From DATLFS01 sp035540935 (GTDB lineage: Bacteria > Actinomycetota > CADDZG01 > WHSQ01): DNA of 22,438 nt. Each line of letters starts with the position of its first letter. Positions within the stretch are counted from its first letter, which is position 1. The notes below the pieces were generated by a model that had not been told where the DNA came from, did no database searches, and was given only the letters and a program-made list of their open reading frames with translations. Positions 1 to 5,882 of this stretch are shown in pieces. A program made the translations under genes and the position numbers. The stretch spans positions 1-22,438 of the forward strand of contig DATLFS010000058.1 in NCBI GenBank assembly GCA_035540935.1, written 5' to 3'.

Positions 1-2
1 GG

Positions 3-191
3 CGTCCTCCGACGCGACGCCAGTTCTGGGCCGCCATCCTGGCCCACGAGCTTGCGCACTGCCGTCCGGGACAACCGGGCGAGAGGTTCGCCTACTCGTG
101 GACCGGGAAGGCCTTCGACGCCCTCGGCCGCCCCGACCTGGTGGAGTACGCGCGCACCGTGTACGAGGAGCTGGAACGCGAAGGCTCTTGA
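3..191 (+). CDS. C-terminal fragment of an unrecognised protein with an HELAH motif
   Basis: An open frame enters from the left edge and ends at TGA 189-191, giving about 62 residues with no start in the window. The fragment contains AAILAHELAHC near its beginning. This HExxH pattern is the zinc-binding helix of many metallopeptidases, where the two His bind zinc and the Glu is catalytic. The rest (FAYSWTGKAFDALGRPDLVE and a short acidic helix) matches no family I know. Codon use looks genuine, with G/C in nearly all third positions. The stop lies one base from the end of the convergent GNAT gene. A metalloprotease-like role is only suggested, because HExxH also occurs by chance and the third zinc ligand is not identifiable. 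Confidence 0.6.
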   Translation, partial: RPPTRRQFWAAILAHELAHCRPGQPGERFAYSWTGKAFDALGRPDLVEYARTVYEELEREGS

Positions 192-192
192 G

Positions 193-615
193 TCAGCGCG
201 CCTTCATGAAGTGGTGGACGTGCCCCTCGGGCGTCGGATAGTCGTCAACCTTCCGCCAGTAGTCGACCACTTCGTCGGGGCACTCCGAGATGTCGAGGGT
301 GGTGAATCCGAACCGCTCGTAGTAGGCGATCTTGTCGTCGTGGCAGCACAGGAACAGGGTCCCGCCCCTCGCGTTCATCGCGGCCTTCATCAGGGCATCT
401 CCGACCCCCGTCCCGCGATGCTCGGGATGGACGAGCACGTTGTCGACGACGGAGCGCTGCGGTCCGACCTCCACGAGCTGAACACAGCCGACGACACCTC
501 CGGCGCGGGCTATGTACCAGTGGCCCTCGGTCACGTCGGCGTCATCCCAGCCCTGCACCTTCAGCAGATCGGCGATGTCGCTGCGGTCGTGGCGGGTGGC
601 TCTCGTTATGAACAT
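193..615 (-). CDS. GNAT-family N-acetyltransferase
   Basis: This 140-residue protein is a single GNAT domain, predicted to transfer an acetyl group from acetyl-CoA to an amine; the substrate is unknown. The acetyl-CoA pyrophosphate-binding motif is at residues 62-75 (VHPEHRGTGVGDAL, matching R/QxxGxG). It is followed by the usual helix and by the YYERFGF strand-turn at 98-104 near the C-terminal half. Length is typical of a one-domain GNAT. The ATG has an AGGAGG Shine-Dalgarno that overlaps the stop codon of the upstream PHP gene, 8 nt away, so it is the last gene of the sat operon. It ends one base from the convergent partial gene, and I see no terminator between them. Why an acetyltransferase sits with sulfate activation is not clear from sequence. 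Confidence 0.88.
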   Translation of the reverse strand: MFITRATRHDRSDIADLLKVQGWDDADVTEGHWYIARAGGVVGCVQLVEVGPQRSVVDNVLVHPEHRGTGVGDALMKAAMNARGGTLFLCCHDDKIAYYERFGFTTLDISECPDEVVDYWRKVDDYPTPEGHVHHFMKAR

Positions 616-623
616 CGCCCCTC

Positions 624-1502
624 CTAGGCTCCTGCGGCGGCCCGCAGCTCGTCCAGCGCCCTCTCGGGCACCCGAACGCCGTGCTTCCCTCCCGCGAGCG
701 GTCGGTCGGGGCGCATCTCGCCGTGATAGTCACTGCCGCCCGTCACGACGAGGTTGAGCCGCCGCCCGATATCACGCACGGGTTCCTGCGCCTCTTCCGT
801 CCAATCACCGTGGTAGCCCTCGATGCCCTGGATGCCGGCGTCCGTCAGGTCCTCCACGAAGCGTCGAAGATCGTCGATGCCGATCTTCAACGTGAACGGG
901 TGCGCGAGCACGGGGACGACACCCGCGGCGCGCATGAGCTCCACCGCTTCGGCCGGGCGGTAGAGCTTCCGGTCCACGTACGCCTTCGCGCCCTTCGCCA
1001 GGTAATCGTCGAAAGCCGTCTGGTAGTCGGGCACGGCGCCTTTCCGGACGAGGACGGCGGCGAAGTGCGGCCGTCCGATCTGCGCCCCCGGTCCGCCCGC
1101 TTCCTCCTCGACCTCCTCGAACGAGACGTCGATCCCGAGCTCTTGCAATCGCTCGATGATGACGCGGTTGCGGTTGGCCCGATGATGCTGCAGTTCCGCC
1201 AGCGCGTCCGACAACGGATTCTGCTTCTCGGGCACGAAGTAGCCGAGGAGGTGCATGGTGGGGCGCGCCTCGGGGGTGAAGCCGCGTGTGGAGAGATCCT
1301 CGACGTCGCACGAGATCTCCACCCCCCGCACGACCTCTACCCCGACCTCGCGACCGCGCGCCACGGCTTCGTCACAACCGGCGTCGTTGTCGTGATCCGT
1401 CACGGCGATCGTCGTCAGCCCGACAGCCCGTGCGGCATCTACCAGCTCCGCCGGCGAGTCGCCTCCGTCGGAGACGGTGGTGTGCGCGTGGAGATCGATC
1501 AC
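624..1502 (-). CDS. PHP-domain metallophosphatase, RNase AM/YciV-like (possible PAP phosphatase)
   Basis: This 292-residue PHP protein has all the expected metal-binding motifs: DLHAHT (H5, H7), D12, TDHD (D36-D38), the GVEIS glutamate E62, H84, GRPH (H146), AHP (H201), H231 and GSDYHG (D258, H260). The order and spacing match the YciV/RNase AM group. Characterised members remove the 3'-phosphate from nucleoside 3',5'-bisphosphates such as pAp, and some trim RNA 5' ends. The start is GTG, one base after the cysC stop. The neighbours sat and cysC make PAPS, whose use releases PAP, so a PAP-to-AMP recycling role is attractive but inferred. Other PHP proteins act on histidinol phosphate or in polymerases, and these motifs fit them less well. 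Confidence 0.9.
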   Translation of the reverse strand: MIDLHAHTTVSDGGDSPAELVDAARAVGLTTIAVTDHDNDAGCDEAVARGREVGVEVVRGVEISCDVEDLSTRGFTPEARPTMHLLGYFVPEKQNPLSDALAELQHHRANRNRVIIERLQELGIDVSFEEVEEEAGGPGAQIGRPHFAAVLVRKGAVPDYQTAFDDYLAKGAKAYVDRKLYRPAEAVELMRAAGVVPVLAHPFTLKIGIDDLRRFVEDLTDAGIQGIEGYHGDWTEEAQEPVRDIGRRLNLVVTGGSDYHGEMRPDRPLAGGKHGVRVPERALDELRAAAGA

Positions 1503-1503
1503 G

Positions 1504-2058
1504 TCACTCGTCGATGAGGTACTTCAGCTCGACGAGCTTGTCGATGACCTTCTGCGCGGACTCCTCGACGCTCTCGTCGGCCGTCTTGCACACGACCTCG
1601 GCTCCTGCCGGCGGCTCGTAGGGGTCGTCGATCCCCGTAAAGCCCTTGATCTCGCCCGCCCGCGCCTTCGCGTACAGCCCCTTGACGTCGCGCTGCTCAC
1701 AAACCTCGAGCGGCGCGTCGGCGAACACCTCGACGAAGTCCTTGATCATCGCCCGCGCCTCCTCGCGCACCGAGCGGTAGGGCGAGATCGCGGCGGTGAT
1801 GACGAACGCTCCGTTCCTCTGCAGGAGGTGCGCGACGAACGCGATCCGGCGGATGTTGGTGTCGCGGTCCTCCTTCGAGAAGCCGAGGCCCTTCGAGAGG
1901 TTCTCGCGGACGACGTCGCCGTCGAGCAGCTCGATCGGCACACCGGCCTGAGCGAGACGCTCCTCCACCAGGTGGGCGATGGTCGTCTTGCCCGACCCGG
2001 AAAGCCCCGTGAACCAGATGACGCAGCCGCGCTCACGGTCCGCTTGCTTGAGTGGCAT
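1504..2058 (-). CDS. cysC: Adenylyl-sulfate (APS) kinase CysC
   Basis: This protein phosphorylates the 3'-OH of adenylyl sulfate with ATP to give PAPS, the activated sulfate donor, in the cytoplasm. The 184-residue length is standard for stand-alone CysC. The Walker A loop GLSGSGKT is at residues 18-25, LDGD at 45-48, RENLSKGLGF at 51-60, ISPYR at 91-95, DVKGLY at 124-129 and FTGIDDPYEPP at 140-150, all family signatures. The Walker A motif is intact, so the kinase should be active, unlike some Sat-fused pseudo-domains. The ATG is preceded by AGGAGG. It lies 13 nt after the phosphodiesterase stop and one base before the PHP start, inside the sat operon. Confidence 0.97.
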   Translation of the reverse strand: MPLKQADRERGCVIWFTGLSGSGKTTIAHLVEERLAQAGVPIELLDGDVVRENLSKGLGFSKEDRDTNIRRIAFVAHLLQRNGAFVITAAISPYRSVREEARAMIKDFVEVFADAPLEVCEQRDVKGLYAKARAGEIKGFTGIDDPYEPPAGAEVVCKTADESVEESAQKVIDKLVELKYLIDE

Positions 2059-2071
2059 GAAGTGACTCCTC

Positions 2072-3505
2072 CTAACTCTTCAGTGCCGATCGACCGCGGG
2101 CACCCTCGGCCGGCGGGAGATCGAACAGGTCGAGGATCGTCGTGTGAACGTCCCACAGATGAAGGCCATCGCGCCGGCCGGTGGGCTGCCCCGGCGCGCC
2201 GCTCATGATGAAGATGCCGTGTTCGGCATGGTTCGCCTCGTCGGGACCGGTGTCGTTCTCGAAGGTGTAGATCGATCCGTGGCCCAGGGAGCCGACGCTC
2301 CGCCACCGCAATGCGCCGAAAATGACGATGAGGTCGGGCGCGACGCCGTTGACGTTCTCGTAGAGATCTTCGGGCTTGAGCGCCTTGTTCCCCATCGGGT
2401 TGCCCTCGTGATCGACCATCGCCTCGATCCTCCGGATCAGGTCGTCGCGGACTTCCTCGTAGCGCTCGCGCGGCACGATGCCGTTCGGCTCGCGCCCCGC
2501 GACGTTCAGGAAGAGGCGCCCGTAATAGCCGCCGTCGCCCCACGCGGTGGTCTTCGACCAGTCGATCTTGAGCTTGTTGATCGGCGTGACCTCGTCGGGG
2601 AGGTCTCCCTCGAACGCGAGCAGTCCCTCGCCGACCAGCCATTCGTTGAAGCAGACGCCGCCGACCATGGCCTTCGCCCCGTGGTCCGAGACGACCAGCA
2701 CGGTCGTGTCGTCGTCCGCATGCTTCGCGAGAAGGTCGGAGATCTTGCCGTCGAGGAACCGGTAGTAGTCGCGGAGCGCATGCCTGAACGGGTTGTCCGG
2801 CTCGTAGCGCGGATGGTTCGGATCGACGAACGACCAGATGCCGTGGTTCAGCCGGTCCGGGCCCATCTCGACGATCATGAAGAAGTCCCACGGTTTGTTC
2901 GACAGGAGATAGTCGGCGTTGCGGAACTTCGCTTCGGTCATCTTGTACGACTCGTCGATGATGTACTGCGTGTTGTCGGTGCGGAAGTTGCGCACGTCGA
3001 AGATGTATTCGCCAGCGTTCTCGAGAAGCTCCGGCTTCAGCTCCTTCGGATAGGTGTATTCACTCTCGTTCGTCGGCGTCAGGAAGCAGCCGACCTGGAC
3101 CCCGTTGAGCGGCTTCGGCGGATACGAGGGCGGCACCGACATGACGATCGACGTCTTGCCGTTCTCCGACAGGATGTCCCAAACCGCGGGCTCCTTGACC
3201 TTCAGCGACGTGGCGAACTCGAGCCCCTCGTAGGTGTGGTCCTTCCGGTTACGGAAGCCGTAGATCCCGAGCGTTCCCGGATCCTTGGAGGTCATCATGC
3301 ACATCCAGGCGGGCACGGTGATGGGCGGCGTGATCGATTCGAGAGGACCCCACAGCCCGTTCTCTTTCAGCTTCGTGAGGGTCGGAACCTCATCCGCGTA
3401 CTCGTCGAAGATGTGCTCGGGAGGCGCGCAATCGAGGCCGATGACCATCACCTTGCGCCGCGGCTCGCCGCCGCCCTTCTTCTTGATCTTGTCGAACAGC
3501 CCCAT
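2072..3505 (-). CDS. Alkaline-phosphatase-superfamily phosphodiesterase/nucleotide pyrophosphatase
   Basis: This 477-residue hydrolase belongs to the type I phosphodiesterase/nucleotide pyrophosphatase branch. Likely metal ligands are D25 (GLDCAPP), D217 and H221 (MGPDRLNHG), D274 and H275 (VVSDHGAK) and H429 (HAEHGIF). The likely nucleophile is T63 in PPITVPAW. A sulfatase would need a Cys or Ser that matures to formylglycine in a CxPxR motif; this is absent, so phosphoester or pyrophosphate hydrolysis is more likely. I see no signal peptide: the N-terminus is lysine-rich (MGLFDKIKKK), so it is probably cytoplasmic. It lies 9 nt after sat and 13 nt before cysC. This suggests a nucleotide-sulfate-related substrate such as APS or PAPS, but the substrate is inference only. 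Confidence 0.88.
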   Translation of the reverse strand: MGLFDKIKKKGGGEPRRKVMVIGLDCAPPEHIFDEYADEVPTLTKLKENGLWGPLESITPPITVPAWMCMMTSKDPGTLGIYGFRNRKDHTYEGLEFATSLKVKEPAVWDILSENGKTSIVMSVPPSYPPKPLNGVQVGCFLTPTNESEYTYPKELKPELLENAGEYIFDVRNFRTDNTQYIIDESYKMTEAKFRNADYLLSNKPWDFFMIVEMGPDRLNHGIWSFVDPNHPRYEPDNPFRHALRDYYRFLDGKISDLLAKHADDDTTVLVVSDHGAKAMVGGVCFNEWLVGEGLLAFEGDLPDEVTPINKLKIDWSKTTAWGDGGYYGRLFLNVAGREPNGIVPRERYEEVRDDLIRRIEAMVDHEGNPMGNKALKPEDLYENVNGVAPDLIVIFGALRWRSVGSLGHGSIYTFENDTGPDEANHAEHGIFIMSGAPGQPTGRRDGLHLWDVHTTILDLFDLPPAEGARGRSALKS

Positions 3506-3514
3506 GGAAGCTCC

Positions 3515-4693
3515 TTATGCCTTGCTCCGCGCATCCTCGATCAGGATGCGCGCGACCTCGGGACGGGAGAACTCCGCCGGCGGCTCGACCCCCTCTGAGA
3601 GCATCTGCCTGACCTGCGTGCCCGAGAGGTGAACGTGCTCGGAACGGTCGTGAGGACACGTCTTCGCCGAGGCCATCGCACCGCACGACTTGCAGAAGAA
3701 AGAGTGCTCGAACTTGAGCGGCTCAATGCCCAGCTCGCCGGGCTCGAAGGTGTCGAAGATCTTCTGCGCGTCGTACGTGCCGTAGTAGTCGCCGACGCCG
3801 GCGTGATCGCGCCCCACGATGAAGTGCGTAACGCCGTAATTCTTGCGCAGGAGCGCGTGCCAGATCGCCTCCCGCGGGCCCGCGTAGCGCATGGCCGCCG
3901 GGAAGACACTCAGGAGGACGCGGTCGCGAGGGTAGTAGCCCTCCATCAGGACCTCGTAGCAACGCATGCGCGTCTCTGCCGAGATGTCGTCGGCCTTCGT
4001 CCCGCCCACGAGCGGATGGATGACGAGCCCGTCGACGATCTCGAGCGCGACTTTAGTGAGGTACTCGTGCGCGCGGTGGATGGGATTGCGAGTCTGGAAG
4101 GCGACGACGGTCGACCAGCCGCGCTCGGCGATGCGTTCGCGAAGCTGCAGCGGCGTCAAGCGGTAGTCGGCGAACTCGTGGGCGAACACGTTGCTCAGGA
4201 CGGTGACCTCGCCGCCCACGTAGTTCGGCGCCTGCGAGTAGAGGTACGAGACGCCAGGATGCGCCTCGTCGGTGGTTCCATAGGTGCGCTCCGCCTCATG
4301 CCGCGCGTCGAACCTGAACACATCCTCGACCGTGATGATCGCTACCGGCGTCCCCTCGTGAACGACAGCCGCGCGTTCGCCGCGGGCGAGCGACGACACC
4401 TCTTCATCGGTAGCCGCGAGCGTGATCGGGAGGCTCCAGGGGAGGCCGTTCGCCAGGCGCATGTCCTCCACTACCGAGTTGTAGTCGGCCTCGTTCATGA
4501 AGCCCTGATTCGGCGAAACGGCTCCGGCGGCGAGGAGCTCGAGGTCGCTCAACACCCGACGCGACTTCGCCTCGATCCCGGGGAGTGAAGATGCTTCGGC
4601 GACGAGATCGTCCCGCTCGGAGCCCGCCATGCGAACCTCCAGAGCACCGCCGTGCGGCGGCGCGCCGGGAACGTCTTTCAGTGTCTGCGGCAT
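3515..4693 (-). CDS. sat: Sulfate adenylyltransferase (ATP sulfurylase), single-subunit type
   Basis: This enzyme joins sulfate and ATP to form adenylyl sulfate and pyrophosphate, or runs the reverse reaction in some sulfur oxidisers. The 392-residue protein has the nucleotide-binding QTRNPIHRAHE motif (200-210) and GRDHAG (294-299). A zinc knuckle C334-x2-C337-x8-C346-x-H348 is present, as in many prokaryotic Sat enzymes. It is the homomeric Sat type, not CysDN. No fused APS kinase domain is present; the kinase is the separate cysC two genes downstream. The ATG at 4691-4693 has a strong GAGGAGG site. It is the first gene of the operon running to 193. No APS reductase or PAPS reductase gene is visible here, so direction and end use are open. 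Confidence 0.97.
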   Translation of the reverse strand: MPQTLKDVPGAPPHGGALEVRMAGSERDDLVAEASSLPGIEAKSRRVLSDLELLAAGAVSPNQGFMNEADYNSVVEDMRLANGLPWSLPITLAATDEEVSSLARGERAAVVHEGTPVAIITVEDVFRFDARHEAERTYGTTDEAHPGVSYLYSQAPNYVGGEVTVLSNVFAHEFADYRLTPLQLRERIAERGWSTVVAFQTRNPIHRAHEYLTKVALEIVDGLVIHPLVGGTKADDISAETRMRCYEVLMEGYYPRDRVLLSVFPAAMRYAGPREAIWHALLRKNYGVTHFIVGRDHAGVGDYYGTYDAQKIFDTFEPGELGIEPLKFEHSFFCKSCGAMASAKTCPHDRSEHVHLSGTQVRQMLSEGVEPPAEFSRPEVARILIEDARSKA

Positions 4694-4741
4694 GCGTGTT
4701 TCCTCCTCGGTCGACCGGGATCATGGAGCGGGGCCCATCAA

Positions 4742-4786
4742 CACTCCGCAAGCACTCCTGAGGCCCGCGCACTCCTATAGCACTCC
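4742..4786 (-). promoter_or_regulatory. Four direct GGAGTG repeats in the sat upstream region (possible operator)
   Basis: Four copies of CACTCC (GGAGTG on the transcribed strand) start at 4742, 4753, 4770 and 4781. The start-to-start spacing is 11, 17 and 11 bp, so they form two matching units of GGAGTGCT-N3-GGAGTG. An 11-bp direct-repeat period is what OmpR/PhoB-type response regulators recognise. A possible -10 box TATAGG (4779-4774) lies inside the first unit, and another, TAGAGT (4793-4788), is just upstream; neither has a clear -35. The rest of the 129-bp gap has no recognisable terminator. The repeats are plain in the sequence; their role is inferred. Confidence 0.5.
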
Positions 4787-4822
4787 GACTCTACCAGCGC
4801 GAGCCGAGAGGTGCGCTGTTCC

Positions 4823-5485
4823 TCAGGAGGCGGTGCCCAACTTCCGGTTGACGGCATCCAGGGTCGCCCGCACCGCCACCTCGGCCAGCGCCCCCTCCCG
4901 CACCGGCGCCGCGCCTACGAGGCGATCGTCGCCGACGCGGACGAAGACGATCACTGCCTCGCCCGCCGTGGTCGAGGCGACCGCCGCACCTTCGAGCACG
5001 AGATCGGAACGCCCCGTAAGTCGGGATACGGCGTCGAGCGTGGCCTCCGCGAGGACCCGCAGCCCGTGCGTCGTCTTCCGCCCCTCCGCGCGGCCGCTAT
5101 GGCCGCCGACCACCACCTCGGCGACCGTGTGTCCCTCCGAGGCTCGCAGCTCCACCTGTTGCAGAACGGGGCGGCCCGCGTCGGGCTGCCGGTCCGCCTC
5201 CTCGAGCGACCCCTCCGCGACCGATGAGGCGTCGGTCTCGCCCGTGTCGCCGAACAGCGAGTCCGCCTCCAACTCGAAGACGAAGACCCGGCGGACGCTG
5301 TCGCCCACCCCCCGGGCGGCGATCTCAGCGGCGATCGAACGCTCCACCGCGGCACGGTCGGCGTCGGCCGACGTGAACGCCTGAACCTCACTGGGGGCGC
5401 CGTCGGGGCCGGAGAAGATGACGCACCCGAGGACGTGGGGCAGTTCCCGGATCGCGGCCTCTAGCTGGAGCAGATCAGCGGACAT
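4823..5485 (-). CDS. Unrecognised 220-aa protein with a repeated alpha/beta motif
   Basis: I cannot assign a function. The start chosen is ATG 5483-5485 (MSADLLQLEAAI). In-frame ATGs at 5515 and 5554 would add 10 or 23 residues, but the latter sits directly on a terminator-like U-tract. The protein looks soluble, with no signal peptide or membrane segment. Residues 1-75 form an alpha/beta unit (ELPHVLGCVIFSG, then VRRVFVFELEADS). Residues 76-105 are an acidic linker. The C-terminal half has two related segments, LAEATLDAVSRL (145-156) and AVRATLDAVNRKL (204-216). These ATLDAV-type helices vaguely recall LeuA-allosteric or dsRBD-like folds, which is a weak resemblance. It diverges from the M23 peptidase gene and has its own candidate promoter at 5621-5649. 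Confidence 0.75.
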   Translation of the reverse strand: MSADLLQLEAAIRELPHVLGCVIFSGPDGAPSEVQAFTSADADRAAVERSIAAEIAARGVGDSVRRVFVFELEADSLFGDTGETDASSVAEGSLEEADRQPDAGRPVLQQVELRASEGHTVAEVVVGGHSGRAEGRKTTHGLRVLAEATLDAVSRLTGRSDLVLEGAAVASTTAGEAVIVFVRVGDDRLVGAAPVREGALAEVAVRATLDAVNRKLGTAS

Positions 5486-5554
5486 CGCTCTTCCCGTTCT
5501 GTCACGTTTTGCCATGCCACCGTAGCGGACCGCTAGGAGGGGCGCCAGGGGCAT

Positions 5555-5613
5555 AAAAATGCACCCGCCGAGCCTTCGTCCCGGCCGAAGCCGGTTTACA
5601 ACTCAGCGGGTGC
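5555..5613 (-). terminator. Structured leader / intrinsic terminator with UUCG-capped stem
   Basis: On the - strand the outer arms GCACCCGC (5613-5606) and GCGGGTGC (5568-5561) pair perfectly. They extend past one mismatch by GAG/CTC. An internal loop of 7 and 8 nt follows (UUGUAAA opposite GACGAAGG), then a 5-bp CCGGC/GCCGG stem capped by UUCG. The outer stem is followed at once by AUUUUU (5560-5555), as in an intrinsic terminator. A competing helix, CUUCG with CGAAG, uses part of the inner stem, so two folds are possible. The predicted start site of the 5621-5649 promoter falls at the first base of the stem. It is either a short RNA of about 60 nt or an attenuator for the 220-aa gene. I do not recognise a named riboswitch class. 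Confidence 0.6.
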
Positions 5614-5620
5614 GTCACGA

Positions 5621-5649
5621 ACAGTACGACCGCCCGGGACTCGGCGCAA
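5621..5649 (-). promoter_or_regulatory. Candidate promoter TTGCGC-N17-TACTGT
   Basis: On the - strand a -35-like TTGCGC (5649-5644) and a -10 TACTGT (5626-5621, fitting TANNNT) are separated by exactly 17 bp. The start site would be near 5614, directly at the structured leader. The promoter would drive the 220-aa gene or a short RNA. It is predicted by eye only. Confidence 0.45.
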
Positions 5650-5652
5650 TGG

Positions 5653-5677
5653 GTCCGCGAAAAATCTTTTCGCGGAC
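5653..5677. promoter_or_regulatory. 25-bp perfect palindrome, possible operator
   Basis: Arms GTCCGCGAAAA (5653-5663) and TTTTCGCGGAC (5667-5677) are perfect 11-bp inverted repeats around a 3-bp centre. The palindrome ends 3 bp from the -35 box of the leftward promoter, a usual place for an activator or repressor dimer, and lies about 70 bp upstream of the rightward promoter. It could also fold as RNA, but no U-tract follows on either strand, so a DNA site is more likely. Confidence 0.55.
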
Positions 5678-5743
5678 GCGGCGCGGCCCGGTCGGCCCCC
5701 CAAGAGGAGAAGGGGCCGCCGCGTCGTATCTCTGGGCCGGTCC

Positions 5744-5772
5744 TTGCGACGGTCATACTGCTGTGGCAGGAT
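5744..5772 (+). promoter_or_regulatory. Candidate promoter of the M23 peptidase gene
   Basis: TTGCGA (5744-5749) and CAGGAT (5767-5772) are separated by 17 bp, close to the TTGACA/TAGGAT pattern of G+C-rich Gram-positives. The start site would be near 5779, leaving a leader of about 100 nt. Predicted by eye. Confidence 0.4.
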
Positions 5773-5882
5773 GCCCGGCGGCCGGTCTGCAGGCCCTCCG
5801 ATCACGGGCACGAGGTCGGGGACGGAGCGCCCGGCGACGTCATCGCGGGCACGACCTCATCGACGGAGAAGGGAGAGCGAGT

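Larger units (their letters stand above)
5486..5882. other. 397-bp divergent intergenic region
   Basis: No convincing gene lies between the two divergent coding regions. Read from left to right it holds a terminator-like hairpin on the - strand, a - strand promoter, a 25-bp palindrome, a GGCCCC/GGGGCC inverted repeat around 5695-5718, a + strand promoter and an untranslated leader of roughly 100 nt for the M23 gene. The + strand frame stays open upstream of 5883, but its sequence is arginine/proline-rich and crosses these elements, so I read it as non-coding. Confidence 0.7.

Noticed and set aside
2144..3598. Long + strand open frame opposite the phosphodiesterase gene, and similar ones opposite glmS and glmM
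   Set aside because: No recognisable motifs, Arg/Val/Asp-rich composition and full overlap with well-supported genes.
4777..4789. CIRCE operator upstream of sat
   Set aside because: TAGCACTCCGA is identical to part of the groES CIRCE, but the inverted GAGTGCTA arm is missing; the copies are direct repeats.
4795..4818. Terminator after the 220-aa gene
   Set aside because: A 6-bp CAGCGC/GCGCTG pairing has a 12-nt loop and no U-tract.
5555..5613. c-di-GMP-I or c-di-AMP riboswitch
   Set aside because: Only a faint resemblance in one internal loop; the second helical domain and other required conserved segments are absent.
5559..5882. N-terminal extension of the M23 peptidase
   Set aside because: It crosses the hairpin, palindrome and both promoters, has Arg/Gly/Pro-rich composition, and would bury the signal peptide in mid-protein.
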